A stretch of 64,000 nucleotides of DNA from Paracrocinitomix sp040880585 (GTDB taxonomy: Bacteria; Bacteroidota; Bacteroidia; Flavobacteriales_D; Crocinitomicaceae): contig JBBDID010000021.1 of assembly GCA_040880585.1 (NCBI GenBank), positions 62,001 through 126,000 on the forward strand, read 5' to 3'. Both the position numbers and the translations under genes were made by a program. This document shows, one piece after another, positions 9,217-17,111 of the stretch. Positions within the stretch are counted from its first letter, which is position 1, and every line of letters begins with the position of its first letter. The notes below the pieces were generated by a model. It was not told where the DNA came from. It was given only the letters and a program-made list of their open reading frames with translations, and did no database searches.

Positions 9217-9309
9217 TGAAATCCGTAACCAACTTAGAATTGTTCTGAACAAGAAATTCGCATTGATGATAAAAAACAAATTCAATATTACTTTTAAATC
9301 CAATAAACT

Positions 9310-9345
9310 GATAGCGGTAGTTGCCGCTATCGGTTATTGTTTTTT
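9310..9345 (+). terminator. possible intrinsic terminator
   Basis: A perfect 8-bp inverted repeat (GATAGCGG at 9310-9317, CCGCTATC at 9324-9331, 6-nt loop) is followed by TTATTGTTTTTT. It lies about 95 bp after the 8461-9216 stop and 108 bp before the next start, a reasonable place for a terminator. The T tract is interrupted, so the call is moderate. Confidence 0.45.
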
Positions 9346-9452
9346 CAGCTATTGTCAAATTCAAAAGGTTAAAAACGCAAGAATATACGTTTATGCGATA
9401 ACTCTTGATAATGGCGTGTCAGAATATTTCAAAACGTTAAAAAATTAAACAA

Positions 9453-10259
9453 ATGAAATTTGCTTTAAGTTTGATTTTTTTTATGCTGTTTGCTACTTCA
9501 TGGGGGCAATGCGAGAGTTTTAGTTTGACCTTGTCCAATATGGATCCTAGCTGTTACGGTTTTTGTGATGGTTCTGTAACTAGCGTAGTTTCGGGTGCCA
9601 ACGGAATGATTTATGGTGAGGTGACAGATTCTAACGGAACAGTATTTTTGGCTGGAGCTATGGGTACATCACCAAACGATCTTTGTCCCGGATGGTATTA
9701 TGTGGAAGTTCAGGATGACAGCTCTTGTTATGCCTTGGATTCTATTTATTTGTCCAATCCATTACAAATGCAGGCTCAACTCACATTGACAGATCCTACA
9801 CATCTTGATACGTGCAACGGCATTGCGGAGGTGGATACTGTATTGGATTATCAGGGGAATTACGCAAATATTAACTATTTCTGGAATCCGGGGGGACCAG
9901 GTGGAGTTGGCGAAACCATAAAAAATGATTTATGTAATGATTTTTATTCAGTCACAATTTATGATGAATTTGGGTGTAGTATCATAGTGGATATCACTTC
10001 TGGATCAGCATCAATAGCCGGTCAACTAGCGGTTAAATCGACTTCGATTTATCCAAATCCGGCAAGAGATTATATTCATATAGCAAATGACCACTTAATC
10101 CCCTCAAAGATCCAAATCTATTCAATGACAGGTCAGCTTATCAAAACCGGAATTATTGAATCTAATAAAATTGATCTCTCAGATATTGTTCCGGGGCAAT
10201 ACATTTTGAAAATATCAAACAATCAAAGTATTTATACAAGTCGAATCGTCAAGGAATAA
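9453..10259 (+). CDS. short SprB-like protein with T9SS sorting domain, paralogue 3
   Basis: Exported protein of 268 aa. It has a signal peptide (ending near SWGQC) and two Cys-rich modules (MDPSCYGFCDGSVTSV with LCPGWYYVEVQDDSSC, then DTCNGIAEVDTV with LCNDFYSVTIYDEFGC) that follow the SprB-repeat layout loosely. The T9SS type A domain (IYPNPARDYIHI, MTGQLIKTG, GQYILKIS, SRIVKE) closely matches the tails at 6666 and 7451. Compared with those two, the N-terminal modules have diverged more than the sorting tail. Likely secreted or surface-attached through T9SS; role unknown. Confidence 0.83.
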   Translation: MKFALSLIFFMLFATSWGQCESFSLTLSNMDPSCYGFCDGSVTSVVSGANGMIYGEVTDSNGTVFLAGAMGTSPNDLCPGWYYVEVQDDSSCYALDSIYLSNPLQMQAQLTLTDPTHLDTCNGIAEVDTVLDYQGNYANINYFWNPGGPGGVGETIKNDLCNDFYSVTIYDEFGCSIIVDITSGSASIAGQLAVKSTSIYPNPARDYIHIANDHLIPSKIQIYSMTGQLIKTGIIESNKIDLSDIVPGQYILKISNNQSIYTSRIVKE

Positions 10260-10414
10260 CGTTCTATATTAAATGATGGAATGCCAAATGTTTCGGTTCA
10301 TTAACTGAAATGATCGTAACTCATGACGGAGGAGTAATATTATTAACTACAGGAAGGCAACCCCTACAGTTACTCATCCCAAACATTGGATATTTTTGAG
10401 TTTTCGACGGGCGT

Positions 10415-11122
10415 TTATATCTTGTGATGCAAACTCAACTGTAGCTGTTGTTTTTCCCAACTGTCAGTAGTTTGCAGCATCCACCCCATTTGCATTCTGA
10501 TATTGTCTGTAATACCATATCCCACAGCTCCGTAAAGCCGATTTCTGTCAAATATTTCTACCTGTTGATTATTTCCAATATTTCTTTGTCCGTTGATGAA
10601 TAGCTCATTATAAAGGGCAAGATAAACTGCTCCCTTTGTCAGCGTTTCTTTGTTAAAAGGAACGTTAACAAAAAGGCCGTAACGGTAGCGTGTTCGTAAA
10701 CGCTGATCAGGAATAAAGCGCTGTTCATAACGAAAACGGTGCGCCAGGTGAACTCTTTTCCCTATCAAATGTGTCCACAGCGCTTCTTGATATACCCTAT
10801 GTTCAAATGAAGAAAATTCATTACTTGCATACTCCCCCGAAGGAATATAGGCATAGCCCAATGTGAATTTCAAGGGCGTTTCTTTTGGTTGGTAAGTGAC
10901 ACCTCCCCTGAGCATCAATTGCTCTAAATCTCCCATGATGTTCCAGTTTCTGTATTGCACATCTCCCTGAAAACCAAAATTATTTTTTTTAAATTCGGTA
11001 TTCCAGAAATACATGTACCAGGCTCCCAGTTTACTTTCATCCGGTTGAGCGGATGACCGAAGTGGAATAGCTGAAAACAAAGTGATAAATAATACAATTA
11101 GCGGTAATTGATTCTTTTGCAT
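10415..11122 (-). CDS. DUF2490 family outer-membrane-type protein
   Basis: Protein of 235 aa with an N-terminal signal peptide (cleavage near residue 25, RSSAQ). Alternating amphipathic strands follow (LGAWYMYFWNTEF, NFGFQGDVQYRNW, FTLGYAYIPSG, RVYQEALW, HRFRYEQRFI, YGLFVNVPF, YLALYNELFING, GAVGYGITDN), ending in a strand that closes on a hydrophobic residue. This is the pattern of the DUF2490 family, thought to be outer-membrane beta-barrels of unknown substrate. It is transcribed towards the SprB-like genes, with no recognisable terminator in the 155 bp between them. Confidence 0.85.
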   Translation of the reverse strand: MQKNQLPLIVLFITLFSAIPLRSSAQPDESKLGAWYMYFWNTEFKKNNFGFQGDVQYRNWNIMGDLEQLMLRGGVTYQPKETPLKFTLGYAYIPSGEYASNEFSSFEHRVYQEALWTHLIGKRVHLAHRFRYEQRFIPDQRLRTRYRYGLFVNVPFNKETLTKGAVYLALYNELFINGQRNIGNNQQVEIFDRNRLYGAVGYGITDNIRMQMGWMLQTTDSWEKQQLQLSLHHKI

Positions 11123-11247
11123 GCCTGAGTGATTTCTATGATTTTGGTTATCAGGAATTGATCAAAAATTATGCCTAAAGTCGTTGCTACTAAAGAAGAT
11201 TTCTGAGAAAATTGGTTATCAATTTATTAAAAATGTTCAAGGCATAT

Positions 11248-12693
11248 TCAACCCTCTCCGGCTTTTAATCGGGGAGTATTTGAATGATCTAACTGTTGCA
11301 AGATGATAAAAAGTAAGGCAGAAACAGAAATACCCGCCAAATTTGCGTCTAGCTCATACGGAAGTTTTGTTTCGGTTAGGATCAGTATCAGGGTAGTACA
11401 TCCACCGGAGATCATTGAAACCAGTGCAGCCAAAGGAGACGGATTTTTAAGCAACAACATCCCCAATACCGGGACAAATAAACCAGAAACCATAAAGGCG
11501 TAAGAATAAAGCATTAAGCCCAGCACATTGGTCATGTACGTGGCTATCAAAATGGCAAGGGCGCCAATAAAAAAAGTGGCCAATTGAGAAAGACGAATCG
11601 CACCTATTTTTCGTGCCGGTAAAATGTCCTGCATTAAATTTCCGGATGCTGCCATCAAACAACTATCTGCCGTTGACATAATCGCAGAAAAATAAGCCGA
11701 CATCATCAAGCCCATTAATCCTACCGGCAATAACTGGCTTAAAAAAAGCGGCAAGCCCAGTTCAGCATCCATTTCATTTGCCGGTGCATATCCCAAATCA
11801 ACAAATGCTCCTTGCTCAAAGGCAACTCTAGAGAACAAGCCCAGCAACACACCCATAAAAGCCATTACCGGCCACTCAAATATACCTGCCACCATCCAGG
11901 CTCGTCTGGCTGTCTTCACATCCCTACAGGCATAAATTCGTTGGTATAAGGTCATCCCCACAAACCAAATCGGAACAATAGTAACTAACCAATTCAATCC
12001 ATCTGACCACTTCAAGTTGGTCAATGATAAAAATTCAGGCCCCAATGTCGCTCTAATTCCTTCTATGCCCCCAATTTCATTATACCCTAGTGGAATTCCA
12101 ATAAAGATTAAGCCTACCATTAAGATGATCCATTGAATGGTGTCTGTGTAAATCACAGCTTTGATTCCGCCCAACACTGTATAAACGACAGCAATAACTC
12201 CCATGATCAATACCGCCTGACTAACATCAATTGCCGTAAAGGTGGCAGCAGCCAACTTTGCCCCTGCTAGAATTTGTGAACTGGTAAACCCGATATATCC
12301 GATCAGAGAAATAATGCCTGCTGCTAAAGCTACTTTTTTGTTATAATGAAATTTTAAGGCTTCAGGAAAACTCAAGAAGTTGTATTTCTTCGCAATGGGG
12401 TAAATCCTGGGAATAAGTATCACCGCACTCAGCCATGCTCCTAACAAACCAGTAAACAACATCCAGCTTCCACTTATTCCCATGGCAAAGCCCAGTCCGC
12501 CCAATCCGATTGAAAAACCTCCTCCAACATCTGTGGCCACAACCGAAAGGCCGATATGGCTAGCCCGCATGCCTCGCCCACCTACATAATAGTCCTCATC
12601 TGATTTATTGAGTCGCATAAAAAAGAAACCCACCGCCAGCATAATTAACAAGTAGGTTATAAAAATACTCAGGTCAATCCAGTGTATATCCAT
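11248..12693 (-). CDS. sodium:solute symporter (SSS family)
   Basis: Inner-membrane transporter of 481 aa with about 13 hydrophobic segments starting at residue ~8. Family signs are the early GGRGMRASHIGLSVVATDVGGGFSIG segment, the FPEALKFHYNKKV loop, and ITYT-type helices (VLGGIKAVIYTDTIQWIIL) like those of PutP/SglT-type sodium symporters. Length is normal for the family. The substrate cannot be read from the sequence. The gene is separate from the DUF2490 gene downstream (125-bp gap) and has its own 180-bp upstream region. Confidence 0.88.
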   Translation of the reverse strand: MDIHWIDLSIFITYLLIMLAVGFFFMRLNKSDEDYYVGGRGMRASHIGLSVVATDVGGGFSIGLGGLGFAMGISGSWMLFTGLLGAWLSAVILIPRIYPIAKKYNFLSFPEALKFHYNKKVALAAGIISLIGYIGFTSSQILAGAKLAAATFTAIDVSQAVLIMGVIAVVYTVLGGIKAVIYTDTIQWIILMVGLIFIGIPLGYNEIGGIEGIRATLGPEFLSLTNLKWSDGLNWLVTIVPIWFVGMTLYQRIYACRDVKTARRAWMVAGIFEWPVMAFMGVLLGLFSRVAFEQGAFVDLGYAPANEMDAELGLPLFLSQLLPVGLMGLMMSAYFSAIMSTADSCLMAASGNLMQDILPARKIGAIRLSQLATFFIGALAILIATYMTNVLGLMLYSYAFMVSGLFVPVLGMLLLKNPSPLAALVSMISGGCTTLILILTETKLPYELDANLAGISVSALLFIILQQLDHSNTPRLKAGEG

Positions 12694-12874
12694 CTCTTTC
12701 TAAGCTTTTTTGAATGCCTGATAAGATAAAAGAAATGTTGAGATGAAAAAATTTAAAGGAAATGCCCCTGACAATCTTTCTGAAATTTGAAATACTAAAC
12801 TAATTGAATTGATCCGGTGGTGATGATATCCCTATCTTCTATGAGAGCACTACATGCTATATAAATTTGCTGTA

Positions 12875-14182
12875 TTACTCCCCCAAAACACCCTTACTTC
12901 TCTTTTCCAAATCTTTCAAGTCGGCAGCTTCGGTGAATGATTGTTTTGCCATATTCAGCACCATTTGAGCATGACTACGAACCGCTGCTCTGTAGTTCTT
13001 TTTTTCTGCAAACCCATTGATTGTATTCAAGGCTTCCATTAATCGAATAACTACAGCCGGACTCTCTTTTGAAAATTGTCGAATTTGATTAAAAGCGGCA
13101 TCTAATACGCCTTCAAAAGTTAACTTCTCTTCAATAATTCTCAATTGGTCTTCTTCATAAGTATAAGCAGATGGGAAATTAGCCTTTGCCAGATAGGACA
13201 TAACAGCAGAAAGATTATCTATACAGGCGATTGCAGTATATGGATCATTCACTCCCGGCGACAAGGCCCTTACCGCAATTTCTACCATTTGATGTACGGC
13301 ATACTCAGCATCCTGTTGTTGTGTTCGGGATTGCCCTACTACAAATACATCATGTGTTTTTTTGATTTGTTCATCTGTCAATTCTTCATGTGAATAAATG
13401 GTGCCAAGTTGAATTCCCTCCACCAAATAACCTCCAGCGCGGAAGTGTAAGGCTATTAGCCCATCCATTTCAACGGTTAATTTTTTAAGCATTTTTGTGT
13501 CTATATATTGTAAATACCCATTCTTTTCTGCCAACAAAGGTTTGCTGTACTTATAATCAGATTTTGCGGATGCTTCATCATGTTCTTTTTGCTCATCAGA
13601 TTCATCCTCCAATTTATCCGGAAATAAGGTTTTAATATTTTGGAGTAGTGTTTCTGAAATTCTGGAAACCACTTTATCCGCCTGTATACTTACAGCAATA
13701 TGATGTATAAAAACAATCAGCAAAATAATATTTAACAAGGCCATAATCATAGCCAGCGATATAGAAACTGACGGTAAAAAGACATGCTGCTCAGTTTCTT
13801 TGATCATGTTTAAAACAATGAGACAATAGATAAATGTAGCGATATAAGCTCCCAAAACGATCTGATTCAGGCGGTCATACATGAAGTTTTTAATGAGTCG
13901 CGGGCCAAACTGATTAGATGCCAATGCCAAAGCTACCAGTGTAATAGAGAATACCGTTCCTCCAACACCAATCATGGCGGCAGAAATTGTGGTCAGAATA
14001 CTACGCGCCGAATCTACACTTCCAATAAACAAATAACGGCTTATTCCTTCTTGAGGAATATTCAACTGATAATCGAGATACACAAATCCCAAAGCCAATA
14101 AAATTGCTAAAAAAATGATTAAAACCGGTACAAACCAAAAAGTGGCCTTAAGTTCATTCCAAAAAAATAGAATCCGTTCCAT
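12875..14182 (-). CDS. DUF2254 family membrane protein
   Basis: Membrane protein of ~435 aa. The frame is open upstream to 14251, but the ATG at 14182 (MERILFFWNELKATFWFVP) is chosen because the family usually begins just before the first membrane helix. Helices follow at residues ~15-37, ~65-85 (ILTTISAAMIGVGGTVFSIT), ~115-135 and ~145-170. A long soluble C-terminal part then begins at about residue 175 and includes the typical ALSPGVNDPYTAIACID motif. DUF2254 proteins are predicted inner-membrane proteins; their activity is unknown. It is divergently arranged with the gene cluster that starts at 14449. Confidence 0.87.
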   Translation of the reverse strand: MERILFFWNELKATFWFVPVLIIFLAILLALGFVYLDYQLNIPQEGISRYLFIGSVDSARSILTTISAAMIGVGGTVFSITLVALALASNQFGPRLIKNFMYDRLNQIVLGAYIATFIYCLIVLNMIKETEQHVFLPSVSISLAMIMALLNIILLIVFIHHIAVSIQADKVVSRISETLLQNIKTLFPDKLEDESDEQKEHDEASAKSDYKYSKPLLAEKNGYLQYIDTKMLKKLTVEMDGLIALHFRAGGYLVEGIQLGTIYSHEELTDEQIKKTHDVFVVGQSRTQQQDAEYAVHQMVEIAVRALSPGVNDPYTAIACIDNLSAVMSYLAKANFPSAYTYEEDQLRIIEEKLTFEGVLDAAFNQIRQFSKESPAVVIRLMEALNTINGFAEKKNYRAAVRSHAQMVLNMAKQSFTEAADLKDLEKRSKGVLGE

Positions 14183-14398
14183 AAATATACCTTGCCGATA
14201 CACAAAAAATACCCTTCTCCTACCTACATTCCATTCATCAGAGTTACCCAAACATCCTCAACAGTTATTTCAGATGAATACGCTTTTTACTGAAATTCTT
14301 TATTCCGGTGTAAAAAAGATCATGAATTACCTAAAGATAAAAAATTATACCTACACCACATGAATGATTCCTAAATTTTGTTAACCCTGCTTTTTTTG

Positions 14399-14440
14399 TT
14401 GCATGATACAATTTTATTTATAACTTTGTTTTTCAAAGCA
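14399..14440 (+). promoter_or_regulatory. promoter with overlapping palindromic operator, site 1
   Basis: A TTG at 14399-14401, 19 bp, then TAACTTTG at 14421-14428 match the Bacteroidota -33/-7 promoter pattern exactly. The last bases of the -7 box form one half of a palindrome, CTTTG-TTTTT-CAAAG (14424-14438), nine bases upstream of the ATG at 14449. The same palindrome lies before the gene at 15442. A regulator binding here would cover the -7 box. The winged-helix protein encoded at 15096 is the obvious candidate (inference). Confidence 0.6.
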
Positions 14441-14448
14441 CTTTTATT

Positions 14449-15093
14449 ATGAAACAACATCATGATCCCATAAAAGACTTACAAGAGATTCGCCGGATGA
14501 TGGAGAGTTCTTCCAAATTCTTATCTCTGAGTGGCCTATCCGGTATTTTTGCCGGACTCACGGCATTAGGTGGCGCGGCAATCTCTTATTATAAAATTCA
14601 GTCATTTAATCGTTTATCCTTTCACTACTACGCTTCAGGGAGATGGGAAGAAGCTTATCAGCAGCTGGATATTAGTTTGCTGATGATTGCAGTAGGGGTA
14701 CTTGTACTGGCATTTGGTTTTGGCATCCTTTTTACAGCCATCAAAGCCAAAAAACAAGGACAGAAATTATTTTCTCCGATAGCCTATCGATTATTGAGAA
14801 GCCTGATGACCCCTTTAATTTTTGGTGGGATCTTTATTATCGGATTATACCAAAACGGCGCCTTTTTTGTGATTGCACCAGCCATGCTGATTTTTTACGG
14901 AATGGCCTTGTTAAATGCCAGTAAGTATCTCAATCCGGAAATAAAATATTTAGCTTTGTGTGAAATGTTTTTAGGTGCTGTCCTTTCTTTTTTTCCGGGA
15001 TATGGATTATGGTTCTGGGCACTGGGATTTGGTGTGTTGCACATTGTTTACGGTACTGTCATGTACTTCAAATACGATTATAAAACCGCATAA
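14449..15093 (+). CDS. membrane protein of a winged-helix regulator operon
   Basis: Protein of 214 aa with about six hydrophobic helices after a charged N-terminus (HHDPIKDLQEIRRMMESSSKF). Helices are near residues 22-45, 78-100, 120-140, 143-160 and 170-200. I know this layout as a conserved unnamed Bacteroidota membrane protein placed before a small winged-helix regulator, as here, where the next gene starts two bases after its stop. The promoter at 14399 and its overlapping palindrome suggest autoregulation of the pair. Function unknown; sensing or membrane-state control is a guess. Confidence 0.8.
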   Translation: MKQHHDPIKDLQEIRRMMESSSKFLSLSGLSGIFAGLTALGGAAISYYKIQSFNRLSFHYYASGRWEEAYQQLDISLLMIAVGVLVLAFGFGILFTAIKAKKQGQKLFSPIAYRLLRSLMTPLIFGGIFIIGLYQNGAFFVIAPAMLIFYGMALLNASKYLNPEIKYLALCEMFLGAVLSFFPGYGLWFWALGFGVLHIVYGTVMYFKYDYKTA

Positions 15094-15095
15094 AA

Positions 15096-15389
15096 TTGAG
15101 TCAAATTGATCAGTTAAATAAAGCTTTTGAAAGCCGTGTTCGGCTGGGGATCATGTCCATTTTAATGGTCAATGAATGGGTGGATTATAAAGAGATCAAA
15201 GAGAAACTTGACCTCACAGATGGCAATTTGGCTTCACACATCAACGGATTAGAAAAAATGAAGTATTTGGAGATTCGAAAAGGCTTTATCGGAAAAAAAA
15301 CCAATACCAGTTACACCATAACAAGAGCAGGTAAAAAAGCTTTTCAGGAGCACATCAATGCACTTGAAAAATTGCTGAAAGGCATCTAA
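15096..15389 (+). CDS. winged-helix DNA-binding regulator (HTH_34-like)
   Basis: Small cytoplasmic regulator of 97 aa. It starts at TTG two bases after the previous stop; no in-frame ATG gives the full domain. The whole length fits a MarR/ArsR-like winged helix of the PF13601 type: helix 1 FESRVRLGIMSILMVNEW, recognition region LDLTDGNLASHINGLEKMKYLEI, and a wing with GFIGKKTNTSYTITRAGKKAF. No effector-binding residues are evident. It is presumed to act on the CTTTG-N5-CAAAG palindromes at 14424 and 15409. Confidence 0.87.
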   Translation: MSQIDQLNKAFESRVRLGIMSILMVNEWVDYKEIKEKLDLTDGNLASHINGLEKMKYLEIRKGFIGKKTNTSYTITRAGKKAFQEHINALEKLLKGI

Positions 15390-15406
15390 TATTTTTTTTA
15401 TAAAAA

Positions 15407-15425
15407 TACTTTGTTTTTCAAAGTA
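15407..15425 (+). promoter_or_regulatory. palindromic operator, site 2
   Basis: TACTTTG-TTTTT-CAAAGTA, a perfect 7-bp inverted repeat around five T, ends 16 bases before the ATG at 15442. The core is identical to the palindrome at 14424-14438, and the bases after it (ACTTTT) also match, so both are probably bound by one regulator. Only an imperfect -7 box (TA, one base, TTTG) is present and no well-spaced TTG was seen. Confidence 0.55.
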
Positions 15426-15441
15426 CTTTTAAATATAGATT

Positions 15442-15951
15442 ATGAATAAAAGAGAGAAACTATGCGCCTGGCTGTTTGAAGTGACCAAACTGCCTTACGC
15501 CAAGCTATGTAAACAAAAAAGGGCAGCCTGGAAATTAAGTTCCACTGATTTGCTCACCTTTCCAGTCGGTAGTTTAGGGTATGAAACCGGAAAATTTTTG
15601 AAAACAAACGGTTTTGAGTTGATCGATAAACTAGAGTCACATGACGTCTATCATGTGATCACGGGCATGAGTACCTCTGTCAAAGACGAAGTAGGTATGC
15701 AATTTTTATTACTCGGAAATGGGAAACGCAGTCTTTACCTGTTCTCAACGGTAGGTATTTGCTTTTTTCTATTACCTGAACATTTGAGCTACTTTATTCG
15801 CTGCTATAAAACAGGAAAAAGATACCATTCCATTTTCAAACTAAACTTGCTGGCCGAGCTTAACACCTCAGTTTTGGTATTGCGCAAACAACTTCTAAAA
15901 CACTCAAACAACAGGCTAAAGGTCTTTACACATTTGTCCAATCATTATTAA
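15442..15951 (+). CDS. Coq4-like protein
   Basis: Protein of 169 aa related to COQ4, a ubiquinone-biosynthesis scaffold and decarboxylation/hydroxylation factor in other bacteria and mitochondria. The family metal-binding motif HDxxH-x11-E is complete: His67, Asp68, His71, Glu83 (SHDVYHVITG ... KDEVG). No signal peptide; residues ~97-115 are hydrophobic (YLFSTVGICFFLLPEHL). Bacteroidota generally use menaquinone, so the role may differ from ubiquinone synthesis (inference). The gene sits in the winged-helix cluster behind operator site 2 and is followed 12 bp later by a DUF4184 gene. Confidence 0.75.
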   Translation: MNKREKLCAWLFEVTKLPYAKLCKQKRAAWKLSSTDLLTFPVGSLGYETGKFLKTNGFELIDKLESHDVYHVITGMSTSVKDEVGMQFLLLGNGKRSLYLFSTVGICFFLLPEHLSYFIRCYKTGKRYHSIFKLNLLAELNTSVLVLRKQLLKHSNNRLKVFTHLSNHY

Positions 15952-15963
15952 AACAACCGAATC

Positions 15964-16683
15964 ATGCCATTTACATTTTCACATCCTGCCATTATTTTGC
16001 CCCTAATCAAACTTGGAGAAAAGCGCATTTCTGCAACCGCTTTGGTTGCCGGGAGCATGGCTCCCGATTTTGAATATTTTATTCAAATGGAAATGCGGCA
16101 GGTACATGGACATACCCTCCCCGGTATTTTTTATTTCGACCTCCCACTAACGCTAATCATCTGTTTCATATTCCATCTCGCTGTTAGAGACGCACTGATC
16201 CTGCATGCACCCCAGGTCATTCAGCAAAAATTTAAGCATTTCGTAGGCTACTCCTGGAAAAAACGGTTTCGATCCCACTGGCCGGTTATCCTCATTTCTG
16301 CTCTGCTTGGAATCGCATCTCATTTATTCTGGGATAGTTTCACCCATGCCAATCGTTTTTTTGTCAACCATATTCCATTTTTACAAGAACAGTCTGACTT
16401 CTTTGGCGTTACCTTATATCACCATGATGTGGCACAATTGGCTTCTTCATTGATCGGTGGTTTAGGAATTCTTGCAGTGCTCATCATCCCCTTCAATCAA
16501 AGATTTAACCTAAAATTATTTTTAACAAAAATGATGTACTGGGGATTTGTTGGTCTCATCCTGATAATCGTTTTAATTATTAGAAACGGAAATAGTATTG
16601 GCGATTTTATTGCTACCTTCATTTCGGGAGGACTAATCGGGATGATTCTGACTCCTTTTTGCATCAAATGGTTAAAAAATTGA
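15964..16683 (+). CDS. DUF4184 family membrane protein
   Basis: Protein of 239 aa. It begins with the family signature MPFTFSHPAIILPL, followed by LVAGSMAPDFEYF and, further on, SALLGIASHLFWDSFTHANRFF. Five or six membrane helices follow. The layout (PFT-SHP-A, then GS-PDFEYF, then SH-WD--TH) recalls membrane-bound metal-dependent hydrolases of the YdjM type, with conserved His/Asp near helix ends, but no activity is established for DUF4184. The stop overlaps the start of the next gene by 16 bp, so the two are probably translated together. Confidence 0.85.
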   Translation: MPFTFSHPAIILPLIKLGEKRISATALVAGSMAPDFEYFIQMEMRQVHGHTLPGIFYFDLPLTLIICFIFHLAVRDALILHAPQVIQQKFKHFVGYSWKKRFRSHWPVILISALLGIASHLFWDSFTHANRFFVNHIPFLQEQSDFFGVTLYHHDVAQLASSLIGGLGILAVLIIPFNQRFNLKLFLTKMMYWGFVGLILIIVLIIRNGNSIGDFIATFISGGLIGMILTPFCIKWLKN

Positions 16684-17051
16684 CAAAAGAAAAATTTTCC
16701 ATACGACGAAGAATAAAAGCGTTCAAATTTGCCTTCAGTGGCATCTTTTACTTTTTTAAAACCGTCCACAACAGTTGGGTCCATCTGCTTGCGACAGCTC
16801 TTGTAATTATCGCGGGTTGCTATTTCAACATCACTGCTACCGATTGGCTGTGGGTGCTCAGCGCTATCTTTTTGGTATTCATAGCAGAACTGCTGAACAC
16901 CGCCATAGAAAAAGTTGTTGACCTGACATCTCCAAACACACATGAGTTGGCTAAGCGCTCAAAAGACCTTGCTGCGGCTGCAGTACTGCTCGCTGCCGTT
17001 TTTGCGATAATCGTTGGAGTGATCATTTTTATCCCTTATTTTGTTTCTTAA
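16668..17051 (+). CDS. dgkA: diacylglycerol kinase, prokaryotic type
   Basis: Small integral membrane kinase of 127 aa that phosphorylates diacylglycerol (or undecaprenol in some lineages). Family motifs are present: an N-terminal RRRIKAFKFAFSGIFYFF amphipathic region and a helix with IFLVFIAELLNTAIEKVVDL, containing the catalytic and metal-binding Glu residues (the E-LNTAIE-VVD motif), then KRSKDLAAAAVLLAAVFAI. Three membrane helices, as in the family. The ATG at 16668 is preferred over a TTG nine bases earlier. It lies inside the end of the DUF4184 gene. Confidence 0.9.
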   Translation: MVKKLTKEKFSIRRRIKAFKFAFSGIFYFFKTVHNSWVHLLATALVIIAGCYFNITATDWLWVLSAIFLVFIAELLNTAIEKVVDLTSPNTHELAKRSKDLAAAAVLLAAVFAIIVGVIIFIPYFVS

Positions 17052-17111
17052 CTCATTTCTATGCCAACCTTTTCCATGTTTTGGCGTATATTTATGAATA
17101 AAGACACTACT

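Noticed and set aside
9266..9448. 61-aa plus-strand frame with a hydrophobic stretch
   Set aside because: It spans the stem-loop at 9310-9345, and its hydrophobic stretch is encoded by that inverted repeat; no other support.
10277..10399. 40-codon frame after the third SprB-like gene (TEMIVTHDGGVILLTTG...)
   Set aside because: No start codon at its head and no partner on either side; it may be a worn gene end, but that cannot be shown.
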